In this document: one piece after another, positions 1 through 13,400 of the stretch | Layout of the letters: the number at the start of each line of letters is the position of its first letter | Position numbering within the stretch: the first letter of the stretch is position 1 | DNA from: Lytechinus variegatus | Lineage: Eukaryota > Echinodermata > Echinoidea > Temnopleuroida > Toxopneustidae | Reading direction: 5' to 3' | Assembly (NCBI RefSeq): GCF_018143015.1 | Contig: NC_054742.1 | Span: 57,235,195 to 57,299,194 of the forward strand | Length of the DNA stretch: 64,000 nucleotides | Position numbers and translations under genes: made by a program | Notes under the pieces: generated by a model | What the model was told of the DNA's origin: nothing | What the model saw: the letters and a program-made list of their open reading frames with translations, nothing else | The model's database searches: none

Positions 1-59
1 ATAGCAGACAATGCTATAGACGCTTTCCAGATTGTACATTACTGTAACCTGCAACTTGT

Positions 60-190
60 GTCATGGGGGAGCTTTTCATCGACATTATGTCCAACAAGTT
101 GTCAGACCGGACAGCTTTCCTTGATTCTGATTGGCTGATAAGCACTGTTACTATGGTAACTGTCGGATAAGATGGGACGTCGGATCGTAA
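60..190. mobile_element. Worn copy of the GAGCGTTTCAT MITE
   Basis: GGGGGAGCTTTTCATCGACAT, TCCAACAAGTTGTCAGACC, ATTGGCTGATAAGCACTGTT and ACTGTCGGATAAGAT match the 53.98-kb copy in order. Confidence 0.65.
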
Positions 191-199
191 AATAAAACA

Positions 200-205
200 T
201 TTATT
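200..205 (-). terminator. Candidate polyadenylation signal (AATAAA) for the PXK-like gene
   Basis: TTTATT on the plus strand reads AATAAA on the minus strand, about 290 bases past the stop codon at 491. No other canonical hexamer was confirmed closer. It sits at the edge of a decayed MITE, so it may or may not be the functional signal. Confidence 0.35.
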
Positions 206-490
206 CATGTAAATTCATATAAACACTCATTGGTCATGCTTTCTTTCCATTGCACATTGGTATACATTGTACCAGGTTACATATCTCCTTTTTAATCAAA
301 TATCTAATTATACTAAAAAAAATATGAAAAAAATTCAAAAAATTGCCCAAATGGGTCATACAAAAACCCCATCATAAAGAGAAACTTGATGAAAAATTGT
401 GAACAGGATAGCATGATTTTTTTTTTTTAGATGATATCATATCACCATTATAAGGCATAAACATCCCCTAAACAACATCCCCTAAAAGCA

Positions 491-1451
491 TCACACTTTT
501 GGAGCACTTTTATCTCTGGTGACCGTTTTCTTCAAGCTCATACCCTTCCTTATGTCACTCAAGAGGGCGCCCCTGCCTTCCACATTTGGAACATCCCTTG
601 CAGCATTACTGTTACTGGAAGCTGGGGCAAATCCAATTGCTGGCGGGGGTGCTGGCACTGACGGTGGAGGAGGGATAGCAGATTGGACTGGAGGAGGAGG
701 GGGAGGGGGTGCTATCGTGACAGCAGGCGCTGATGAAGATTGTTGTCTGTTCTGACTTGAATTAGCCACGTCTCCATTTGTTGCCGTCGATGCTCGCTTG
801 GATGAACTCTTGTTCTTATTTCTGTTCCATGCATAATAAAAAGTACACAATAATCAATATAAAAAAAAGGTGAGAGGGAATAATATCAAACAGATAAAAA
901 CAAATTTAAGGATAATAAATGACAATGATACATGTAGAAAAATAAGGAAAGAGAAAAAAAACATAACAAAGAGAAAGAGATATGAGAAAGAGAAAGCGGC
1001 AACAATGAAATGAAAGGAACAAAGGAAACAAAATTTAAATCTGAATATAAAGAGATCGATATAAAATATGAAATGCAAACACAACTCATTCAGAGATAAA
1101 TCTAACTACCTAACTGAGAAAAAAAATGAAGCAATCACTAACTAATGGTTGAATTTATAGTATTTAAAAAATTGATAAATAAACAACTCAATGAATTAAG
1201 AAATTAATATAAAAATGGATAAGTAAATAAAAAAACAAGAAAGTAGAATAAGAAGACTGAAATACATGTGTGATGGCGGCAATTTGGTGTAATGTCAAAA
1301 TACGGCACTTGTCAAAATATTGCTGTTGTCAACATATGACACTGCGGCACTGTTTTCACAACTACATGTGAATGAATGACATATGAACATGTTGATGTTT
1401 GATACTCACCTGAAAGATGACCTTGCATTTGCATTTGACCTTGAGCGAGAT
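491..1451 (-). other. PXK-like: Exons 14-15 of the PXK-like gene: Ser/Arg linker, poly-Pro and WH2 tail
   Basis: Exon 14 (1451-1410) encodes SRSRSNANARSSF. The terminal exon (821-491) encodes a basic Ser-rich linker, two Pro runs (seven and four prolines) and a C-terminal WH2 motif: GRGALLSDIRKG, then LKKT and SAPKV just before the stop. The same order (basic linker, poly-Pro, WH2 at the very C-terminus) is seen in vertebrate PXK, where the WH2 binds actin. This is the strongest evidence tying the gene to PXK. Confidence 0.88.
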
Positions 1452-4400
1452 CTAGAGTATTGCAATAAAGATATGACGAGAAGCATTCTTTTTTAATGAA
1501 TGAGATGGGTTGACAGTTGACACACTATGATTCTTGAGTTTCTAATGATATGATATATTATCATCTATATATAGTGTTCTAATGATGCATTAAAAACGCG
1601 TATTTTGGTCTGCATCAATTGCCTGTGCAGTATCAGAGCGTATCCCAAAAGAGGACCTAAATCTGACGAATATCCCATAGGCTCCTGTACAAAATTTGTA
1701 ACTGAATATGAGAGCTTATTCAACAGTTTAGGGTGTGTGCATGAATGTGTGAAATATACGTGTTCAACAATGAAAGCAATGCGATGCGCAGCATAGAGCA
1801 CAACTATGCTCCATGACGTCATCATGAACTACACGCAAGTCGCATGTCAACGACCAAAATTGATCCTATGAAGTGATAATGGCATAATGTGATAAGTGAT
1901 ATGACTTGTTATATCAAATTTTCCGTCCCTTTTTTTATGGGGGGGGGGGGGTGGGATAGATGACAATACAGTAATTATATTGGATGGCGTTATTTCATGA
2001 AATACCAGAAATATTCCACTCGTTAGGGCCAATATTCCACTCATCAGCGATTCGTGGAATATTTTCCTGAACTCTTGGAATATTTCTTGTATTCCATTCT
2101 GAGCCATCCAATATAATATGTTGCACTGCTTCTTTGCATGGTTGCAGAGATTATAGCAGATGATGATGATGATGATGATGATGATAATGCAGGGTCATCA
2201 GTCGTTTGTTATCCCTAACAGGATGGGGAATGGGGCATGATGGGTCTTCCCTTGATGCTTCGCTCGTTTTTTCTGGAACACCATCAGATACCACCGCAAA
2301 ATTTCATGGCTTTTTTCTTTGGAGTCTTTTGCAACTTTTGAGACCACAATGGCATTGTCACATCCTGTGACTTTTCATGATACATGTTATGCCAAAAAGG
2401 GCTCACTTTTATACTTTGTGTTCATAGTCTATAGGAAATGAAATTCATAAAATGGTGCTTATTTTGCATTCTAGTTGGTCTGCTTAATTAGTTTAGGGTT
2501 TAATTTAGTTCTGTTCAATTTAGGTCTGTATAATTCCAATAAAAAAACACAATGAAAAACAAGATGAAAAAAATGAAGAAAACATAAGGAAAAATTTGGA
2601 TATTGCAATTTTTCTTTGTGAAAACCTTTAAATAAGACTGCAAAGATGACAACTTGAAAAACAATACAAAGGTGAAGTGAAATTTGGTGTTAAGTATGCA
2701 AATAATGTTTTTCATGAATAAAGTTTGATATTTTATTCATAGTCAACAAAAGTTGCATTACTAATGTACAATGAATATCTGACAGAAGGGAAAGCAGACA
2801 GTGTGGATTGTTAAGATTTTTCTGATTTACTGCTGATCCACAACAATTTGCAATTTTGGAGAGCAGACAGGCCAATCAAATGAACTGATTTATTCCGGGA
2901 TGTGAATGCAGACAATACTTGAAGAAATTTATTGACATTTTAAAAATAGAAATAACAGATGATACTCCATTAACCAGACTGAGAACAGCAAAAAAAATTA
3001 TTCTGAAAAATAGAAACTTTTCATTCCTCCATAAGATTCAGGTATTCACAAAATCATATGTGGAGAAAAAGACAAGCTTAAAGGGGAAGTTCACCCTGAA
3101 GAAAACTTTGTTGTAAAAATAGTAAAAAATATTGGTGAAGGTTTGAGGAAAAATCCGCTAAAGGGTAAGAAAGTTATCAGAGTTCAAAGTTTTGAATTTG
3201 TGACGTCATAAACGAGCAGCTGCCTCATGTGTTATGTAATATAAAATGCATGAATTTTAAATTTTGCATGGTTCCTGATGACTTAATTTTGTTTTCTATT
3301 CATCATCGGGGGTGAAATGATTTGTCTATTGATACACAAAAGTTACAGTGACAACTATTTTCAATTTTCTGAGAAAATGACATTTCATTGATTTTTTACC
3401 ATTCGCTATGTAGGAATGCTGCTCGCATATGAAGTCACAAATCAAATAATTGAAATTCTAATAACTTTTTAATTATTTAATGAAATTTTCTCAAACCTTC
3501 GGCAATATTTTTTATTATTTTTTCTGCTATTTTTACAATAAACTTTTTGTCAGGGTGAACTTCCCTTTAATAATTGGCTTTCCCGATAGTCTAAACACAT
3601 TTAAATTCGCAAAGATTTATCTTTGGCTGGTGGCTTCAGTGTTTATCAAATGTCAATTTTATCAACTGAGCACTTTCCCTAATCAATACTCTCTGCCCAT
3701 AGAGACTAAATATTAAATAACTCTGAGGAAAAAAAATGGAGAAAACACTCATGGCTAAATTATTAGTGGGTTTTAAAAAAAAATATATTTTTTTCATTTT
3801 GAGGACAATGTCCTCTGACAACCCATCCTATTTCTGAATTTTACAGACACTGAATGTTTGCAAACAAGGTGTAGGAAATAGTCCTTTTCTTCAAAATTCA
3901 GAACGACAGGGCCCTGGGAACAATCTTTTTGACTGCGGGTACTGATGTCAATTTGACGTGCAAAAATAAAAAAAAAATTTTTCAGTCCAAATTGAAAGTC
4001 AATTTTCGTCCCAAGATACATTTATTTTGAAAAGGGTTTCGGTAAAAAAAGTAGGTAATTTTAGATACATTTCTCCATCTTTGTCACACGATCCAGAGTT
4101 CCTGGGGGTGCTGCCTATGGAAAATAACACACACAGCACACCCAAGGAAAATCTTAGGGGTGCTTCAGCACCCCCGCTTCCAAGTAGTCTGCAGGCACAG
4201 ACCCTGATTGAAACTTTGATCACAGAGTGTGTCTCCACGCAAAGACTAGCACATACAAAACTTGCTGTGACTTCAGTACACAAGGCATGAGTAGGCTGCA
4301 ATTCAGACCCTTTACTCGAGTGAAGGGTTTGCCCAGCAGACTAGCTTCTAAGGGCCATGGAACGAGAATGTGTGTACGTTTGCAACGACATGTGACCGCA

Positions 4401-7400
4401 CAGGGCTAAAAGAGATAAATCATGGTCTGGGCCTATTTTTTTATTATTTCTGACACCACTGAAGCCAAGGAACAATGAAAATGATATATCCTTGTAGTCT
4501 CTAGTTGCCTTCTGTACAATAATAATAGAAATATACTGCTTTTGTATACATAGCACTTCATACATTAGAAGAATGTCTCTAAGTGCTTTTGAATGCTGGG
4601 TAATCTTGGCTGGTGGCTCTCTTGTGGGGAGCATAAATCATTAATGAAAAAACAGATTGCAATTTGAATATTGAAATGAATATGATGAAAGAAACTTTGT
4701 GGCTTATAATATTTGCTCTGCCTAGAAGCAGTTTGTCTCCTTCTAAGATGGTATAGTAACATAAGGGCTAACAATTTGGTTGAATATCAATTTAGTCTAA
4801 TGGCATTTTGGTAGACTCTACACTACACTTGGTCTAAAACCCTCTTAGTCTAATTTTTGTTCCATCAAATGCCAAATTGGTCCAATTTTCACTTTGTCTA
4901 CTAATTATAGCACTTGGTAGAATGAAAATTTGATTCATTAACGGTTCATTTAACCATATAGACTAAAAAGTTGTTACACCAAGCAGATATTAGATGAAAT
5001 AGGTATAGACTAACTGGAAATGGGCTAATTAATTATTAGACCAAGCAATTATTGGACGAAGTAGACCATGCGGGATGAAACAAACGGTAATCAGCAGTGT
5101 ATATTTACCAGCTCGGCTGGCTAAGAAAAATAATAAGCTCTCTATTAAAGAAAATTAGCTTGTGAAGTATTTCTGGTAAACATGGAATGATGATATCTTA
5201 GGCATTTAATGAGACCTTTCTCCCCTATTTGTACTGATACATTTAATAATGTCCTTCAGTATTCATATCATACTATGGAAATATAAATTAAATGACATGA
5301 AATGTTCTGCACATGTGTATTAATATACCGCATTCCAAAAAACTCAGAACCTTGTTGGACTTTTCATCGAAAGATGACCGTGTGAAGAGCCAGTTTTGCA
5401 CATTAAACACCCTTAGAAGAAATGTTCATGAACTAAACAGTGAAGGTAATATAATGCACCTACCTGTATCATATTTCATATATAGTCATAACAGGTCAAC
5501 ATTTGAGTGAACACAAAATGAAGGATTGTAAACTAAATGAACTCAACAATACATCCTAAAGCGCACATTAAAAATAACCATGTAACATTTACAAAACATA
5601 AAACACTCAGACCCGAATTCACAAAGCTGGGTGGGTTTGAATCTGTGGTTTGAAACCAATGTTTACGCGGATCTGATTCATTAATTATGCATAATTCAGC
5701 AAAGGGTATTAACAAAATGTCCGATAACTAATACACACTTTTATCAAAGTGCACTAATTGTACACTTGTTAAATAAATAATCAATGAATATGTTAAATTA
5801 ATTTACTCTGATCATTAATACAGAAAACGCAGTAACAAGCATGAAGTTAGCGCCCTGTGGCAAAAGCTAGGACTTATTATTAGATACTATTTCAATGTAC
5901 ACATTGACTTAATACCCCCATCTCACTAGATGGCGATTTCGCTGCGATCGTCAAAAATCGACAAAGCGTGGTATATCGTAGCTTGAACGTGGCTTGATCT
6001 TTTCAATCTTCTCCGTCGTACCTTGATCTTTTCTGAAGCGGCAAGGATCGCCACCATCTTCCTGGTCGCCACAAAATTTTGAACATGTTCAAAACTTACG
6101 TAGCGAGATCGCGGAGGTGCTAAAGCGCATCATAATCGAGTCAAGAGCGTATTACAAACGACATATTCGTAGCTGTAACGAAGCTCCAACGCACAAAGCG
6201 TAGTAGAAGCGCATTAAAAGCGGCACCGATCGTCCGTGTTTTTCAGGCCCGTTCCCAAGACAATTCTGCTACGCTGCTTCCGTTTACGAGGCGACTGCCT
6301 TGCGCTCGACACGCTTCACACCGTTTCCACCACGACGCTTTCCCTTTGGGTGGCATGTGGCACACGTTCTCAGCCCGCTGCAGGCATTCGCGTTGCGCTT
6401 TTGCTGCGCCGCTGATGACTGGCCAGCGATTGAGCAGCGACCGTCTGCGCTGCTATGAAACAACGTGCCGATGGTAGCGGATTATCACATTTTCAACAGA
6501 TTACGAGGCGACACCACGACGTTTTCAAATATACTTCCCAGAAAAAGGACCAAAAAGGGAAGCTGCCCAATCTGTTATGCCGGCGGTCCAAGAGGTTATG
6601 GTGGTGGTAGAGGAGGAGGAGGAAGAGGAGGAGGAGGAGGAGGTATAGTAGGAGGATGAAAATCTAACTGCTGAGCCAGCTTGAAAGAGAGAGAAAAAAG
6701 ACGCTCGCATGTCTTGATGACGAAATGGGTTACCTCCGCAAAAATATATAAATTGAATATGTTTTAAAAATAGAATGAATTCTAACTACAGTGACAGTAA
6801 ACAATATTAAATTTTTAATGATTCGATCACTGATGTATTGATTGGGAAAGCACACTTTATGGGGATTCTGGCATTGTGCCCCCCCCCCCCCCCCCGTTAT
6901 GAGTGCTCTCACATCAGTAGACTACTTCTTGAAAGCAAATTTGAAAGGAATTTACCTAACAATTTTGAGTGACAAACTTTTGTGGAAAAAAATAAACAAA
7001 ATATAAAACATTTTTATGCTCTTTTATGAAATTCTGGATGCATCCCTCATATTAACTATTAGGCTCATCGACATCTTTTGAGTGAAAGTTTAATATATAT
7101 TGTATATTATGACTTAAGTGACAGCCAGGATCGGACCCAGTATCTTTTTGACCTCCTCCTTCTACTGTCCTCGTATCAGGTCCTCGTATTCAACTTCTAA
7201 TTGAAGTTGTTGTATAATGCTAAGATGTATAAGTCCAACCAAATTCTGGACATCCATCTTGGTCGGAGGTTGGCAATCGACTGAAAAATGTCTCATGTGC
7301 CGCGATCAATATGCCGATTGCTTGAAATCGTTTCAAGAGCCCATCATGAACGTAACACAATCGTTCCATTCGTAGCACCACCGTACCGAGGTCCTATTTA

Positions 7401-10400
7401 GCGTATGGGCCTCGTTGTACGGTCGCTTTGATTGCAGAAGCAGCGCATCACATCTGCCTCAAATCGTGGCAAGAGAGTGGCAGCGTCGTACTACCAGCGT
7501 ATTACCATCGCCTTCAGCGCAGGTCCGTCGCAGTGAAGTTGTAGTGCAATCGCCTCGCAGGCTAAAAATAGAATTCGAGGACGATTCTGCTACGCTTTGC
7601 GGGATTTAGACAGATCGCCATGGTCGCCAAGGTCGCCATGATCGCCATCCTAGTGAGATGGGGGCCTAAGCACAATCAATGCTTGAAATCTTGATGAAAA
7701 CCACGTTAGGGGTTCTAATTTCTTCTTCCTTGTCAAATATTGAAGCCACATTCCAAACCCCTATTGAAATCCCCGATTATGGGACTGGGTTCAAAATCAC
7801 AGATTGAAAACCACCTTTGTTGACTAAATAATTGTAGTGAAATATGTTGTGCCTTTCTATAGTTTACTCAGGCTAAAATATAGAGAATGAATAGAAAATT
7901 TGTGAATCTTTAATATATGCTATTTTTAGTGAATATGTAGCGATTCTGATGACATGGAATTAAAAAGCTTAAATCCATTTCTATGTCTTTGATGTAAATA
8001 GTGCACATTAGCTCAGAAATGCAATGTCATATTGATATGTTTTGGAAGAAATTTATTGCACCAGCATTGAAAGGGTGAAGTATAAATGACAATATTACAT
8101 TCAAACTTACTTGAGAACTTTTCCTTTCTTTGCCGCCTTGATCAGAGCTTTCATTGCTGCAGTCAGATGAATCTGTAAAGTAAAGATTTTGTTAAATTTA
8201 GATTTATTCTTATTTCATTTGATCTTTTAGGCCTGATGTCACCAGTACCATCAGAATATGATCATAAGTGCCCTAGGCTATACATACCAAACTATAGACC
8301 ATAATTGAAAACACACATATTTAATCTATTTAACAATAATCTCTTGTAATGAAACCAAACTTCATTTATTAAGATTCACATTATCACTTTCACCCACAAA
8401 GGTAAATTGTGTAGTTGGATGCATATATATGTACTGGAGGAGAGACTCCAAGTAGTTGTTTCATAAAGTTGTTCATAAGTTACAAACAAATAGGAGTGAC
8501 TAGTGATCATTTCTTGAGAGCTAAATCAACAGCAATGATACTTTGGGAGTATATATGATTTAGTGCAAGATAGGGTCACCAGTCGTGCATAGTAATCTTT
8601 ACAAACAGCTTTATGAAATCAAACCAGGGGTAAAGACTCTGGAAGCCTCTCCCGTCATAAGTCAAATAAACAATATGTATTATATCAGTAGTTTCAATTT
8701 GAATATATTCTTCCATTTTTATCATTCACTGCATATTCATGATTCAGATGTTGTTTGAAGGTTTGCATGGTGGCTTGTACAATTGCTGATGAGGTTTACT
8801 GTACACCATGTGGAGTGTTATTGAAATAGTGGATAGAAGAAAAGGAAATGGATAGGCAAGAAAGTGGAGATTTGAGAGTAGAGTATTCTTTCCTTGAATG
8901 TAGTCCTAAAAAGGACTGTAAACCAGAAGAGATTGATGAGTTAAAAACAGCTTGAGTAGTAGTGTGGATGAGGAGATGCTGGCTTGTGTTGGCGAGTAGA
9001 GATGATGAGTACTGCTTCTACTCATCATCTCTACTCGCCGACTCAAGCCAGCATCTCCTCATCCACCATACTACTCAAGCTGTTTTCAACTCATCAATCT
9101 CTTTATGTTTACAGTCCTTTTTAGGACTACATTTAAGGAAAGAATACCGGTACTCTACTCTTAAATCTCCACTTTCTTGCCCATCCATTTCCTTTTCTTC
9201 TTCTATCCACTATTTCTATAACACTCCACATGGTGTACTTTAAACCTCATCAGCGATATTCATGATTGTGTTCCAAGAGAATTTCAATTTCTATAAACAT
9301 AAACATGGTCTCTTTCTTGGGATTTCCAATCGCTGGCTCCCTTTCAACCCAAATTCAAAACAACCATCTTTGTAAATGAAGTGAAGATTCAGGAATATAT
9401 TTCTTACATTGCTTGGTGAATGTTTCTTCAGCTCGGGTAATTTGACATCAGCGAAGAAATGGTGATCTGCTATCTGGAAGTTAAACAAAACATTTCTTCG
9501 TGATAAGCTCATCCACGAAGTGACACTAGCACCATCACCAGCACAAAATTTGATTTTTTTTTTTAATATTAAACATAATAAATATCATTTGTGACCAACT
9601 TAAGATCTAGTTATCAATAATCACGGTTACATTTTTTTTTCTGGGACAGCTGTTACATTTTATTGTTCATTAAACTAAATATATCAATTCAAGAAATATA
9701 TTCTTATCTATGTCATATTAATATTTTCAACCACAATACCAGTGGCAACTGTTCAACTTCCTGTTTCATTCCAATCAATCCTCTTTTCTGCAATGTGAGC
9801 ACACACAGGTGCTATATAATATTTTTCATTTCTATTTGCCTCTACAATATATCCCTGAAATTTTGTAGATTCTATGTATTAAGAGCATGTATCGCTCTTT
9901 TCCTTTTAAACAGCATACTTCTAGTAAATTCTCCACATGTCACAGAAGATTATCTATGGTTACTGGGGGTGCTGTGATAATGCCCAGCACCCCCAGTATC
10001 GCTATCCATGGGGGAATATTTAAAAGCCATCTAGATTTGCATGTGAAGCCTCATTTTTTTATGGTCACTCAGGGAAAAAAAATTGATGCACAAGGACTTG
10101 GGGTTGATTCACCCTCGAAATGACCCACAAAAAACCCTGAACAACTTAACAAAATCCCCAGAAATTCTAAGGAGGTCCAAGGAAAACTGTAATTCAATGT
10201 TGCAAATTTCGGCTGGATCACAAGTTGCCCCACAAAGTATTTTATTAATTCAAAACAAATATCACAGCCCCTGAAAGTATTCTATTAATTCAAAGCCTGT
10301 GGTGACCAGAGGCTTTGAATTAACAAAATACCTTTTGGGCCTGTGGTCACTAAAATTCAGAGAGGTATGAATATTGTTATCAAACTTGTGGCATTATTGC

Positions 10401-13400
10401 AATGCCGCTGTATTGATGACAAACGACAAAAACAAATTCTGAATTTGAAACAAATATCTAAACAACTTAAAAAAAAAACAAGAGGCATAGAGATGTAGAG
10501 AAACATTAAGCAACATCTGTATGATACAGGGAGAAAAAGTGACAGAGACAAAGAGAGATACAACACTATGACAATCTTTAAGAGACCAAGGGCTGGTTTC
10601 ATGAAAGTGGCACAACTCCAGGTCGATGCAATCTCTATGGAAAGCCAAGCTTGACAATACCTTGATTAAACAATACAGAGACCCACAGAAATTGCCCATG
10701 GGAAGGATTACAGACAATTATTGTCCAGCTTGGCTTTCCGTAGTGATGATGTTGAGCTTGATTTATGATGCTTTGAAAAGGGCCCAGTACAGCCCCCCCC
10801 CCAAAAAAAAAAATACTCACATCAGACAGAGAAGGATAATCGCCTGCTATATCAAAGATGAATTCTAGCAGCTGTAAAAAAAATGGAAAAGAATATTTTT
10901 CTTAGATTGTTCAGTAATGAGAAATTGCAACAAAGTGTAATATGAAAATTAAGGGTACACATACATTGTAACAGCTGCTCTGCTAAAGTCAGGTAAATTA
11001 TGCTGCATAATACCTGTCGAGTGCTTAAAGACTTTTGAAAAGTGTTAAGCACTATATGAGCATGTATAATTATCATTATTACTTGTGCATCAGAAAAAGA
11101 AATATAATTTTTAAGTACTGTAATGTAAAATATACAATGGGAAGCTATTGGATACTGTTAGAGCAACCTACTTCCATATTGACAAAAGGGGAAAAAAAAA
11201 TCATATGGTATATATTTCAGTGTTGCATTTGTCTGAAATTTCTCTTTTGATCCAAATAAATTTTTCTTGGGGTGGACTTAGGCACTCTCAAGTATAAATG
11301 AAATAAAATTACCTGAATAAGTTCTGAATATTTACACCTATTGAGTTGTGCTCTCGTAGGAACAGCTTCTTCTAATTCTCTACCAGCACCCATTTCATAC
11401 AGCAGATGCCCTGTAAAAAATATACAGACAATGAAAAGGGGGGCATTACACAAAGAGCTGAGAGTGACTCAATGTCTTAATTTCTCTCAAATACCAGTGT
11501 GCACATGATATCTAACACATAATCTCTTTGAGACATATGCAGTCTACATTCTCTGAACATGATATGACCAATGCTATGATGCATATTATCATGTAATTGG
11601 AAATTAAGTGTGATTTTTGTGAAACAAAAGACTTTGTGAAACAAAAGACTTAAGACTTTTGTGAAACAACTCCCAGTTATTCTTTGTTTCTCAGACTTGC
11701 TCTTAAGCTTCTTCTACACTATGAAAGGGCGCTGTTTCGCAAACCCCTTTCAATTTCAGTAAAATCGGTCAGTCAGTCATCTACATGTAAAATCCAATTT
11801 AGTCCACAACCATGGAGGTGGTCGGATTCACCTTGCACTCACAGAGATCACCTTTACCCCTTCTCTCCACTTTAACCTATTCACTGCATCCTCCTCCCTC
11901 AAACCTAACCCTCCTACACCACTTGCTTCTTCCATGTCTCCTTCAGTCGCCCTGAGATGCAATGTTGCTATGGTAACCGTCACTGAGCAACAACTCTGCA
12001 GCGATGACCATTTCGTGTAAAGACCTGGTCAAACAGGTTACAGGCATAGCTAAGATGCAACTGAGAATGTGTATGGTGGGTCAGCCGATGTCCCCTACAA
12101 TATCAGTGCGATTTGACAGTCAGAATACAGAGAAAATAGTGGTAAATTATATCAGGACTTACCCATACAAATGCTGTCGATGGCTTCTGGTTTATCCTTC
12201 AGAAGACGCCTTATGATAGGAAAGAGTTTGGACGTGTACCCGAGGAAGACGTTCTCGTAACCCGCCAATCTGGAGTCAAGACAGAATTAAACAGTAAGAG
12301 AGATATATGGAGAGAGACAGACAGAATGATAGAAAAGAGAGCGGGTTAGAGTGGAAGACAGATATCAAAAGAGAGAAACGAAAGGGAACATGGATGAAAT
12401 GGAAAGACAATCACAGAGAGACACAAAAAGATGGGGAAGAGCCAGAGAGAGAGAGTGAGGGAGATAGAAAGAGAGAAAAGCAGACAAACAGAATTGTAAA
12501 TATTAAAAGAAGTGACAATCAATATCACCATGTGTCACCATAAATACTTGCAGATGTTTCTAGTTGGTCTTAGTGGTACATGTATGACAATGAAGAAATA
12601 CCAAGTTCAACTCAGTGGGTGGTATTCCTTACTTTTAGACTATGTTTTATCATACCCCTTCCCCCAAACCCCTAAAACAATACAAAAAACAAACAAGCAG
12701 ATATTTACTTTGATCGGTCACCAGAAAGATAAAAAAATTTCTTGTAAAATCACAAAATCAATATTTGTTGTTGTTGTCCACATCATTTTGATTTCAGGTT
12801 TTACTACTTGTACTTCCATTTATCATTCAGTAATGAATTTGAATAGTGATAGATACATTTGGGGGATTTATCAAAGCTAAATAAAGACATTAATCCCAGG
12901 TACTGACTTCACAAGCAGAATATATCTGCAAAAAAAAAATCATTTGTTTATTGCAAATCCTAGAGCGCTTTCAATCTTACCTGCAAGCTCCTTTTTTCAT
13001 GATGACATTGCCTGCTTGGATGTGACAGTGTGGTGGAAACCCGTTCTCTTGCAGGTATAATGCTCCCTATCATACACAACAAATACAAACATGATGGATC
13101 CCAATTTATTATGAATCCACTGTTGGCTCAGTCGGTAACGCGTCTGCCCGTCGAACCAAAGATCGTGGGTTCGAGTCCACCCCGGGCGGATGACTGAAGC
13201 CAGTGCGTTGTGTGTAAACGTCGCTCCCCATGTTTCATAGATGCAGGCTATGTTACAATGGAAAACACTCCGTCCCTCGGATAGAACGTTAAATGGAGGC
13301 CCCGTGTAGAGGAGAGTCACCACCTTTGCACGTTAAGAACCCATTGCACTATTCGTATAAGAGTAGGGGGAAGCCCCGGTGTAGTGGTCCACCTGCATTC

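Noticed and set aside
519-755. 78-codon plus-strand frame rich in Gly
   Set aside because: It is the antisense shadow of the Pro-rich exon of the PXK-like gene.
6465-6659. Gly-rich plus-strand frame resembling an RGG protein
   Set aside because: It is a (GGA)n simple repeat inside a TIR element.
12300-12545. 78-codon Arg/Lys/Glu-rich plus-strand frame
   Set aside because: It is a purine-rich GAGA-type simple-sequence tract in an intron.
13113-13190. Possible functional tRNA gene
   Set aside because: A and B boxes are present, but the acceptor stem does not pair and the sequence continues into a SINE body with an AAT tail.
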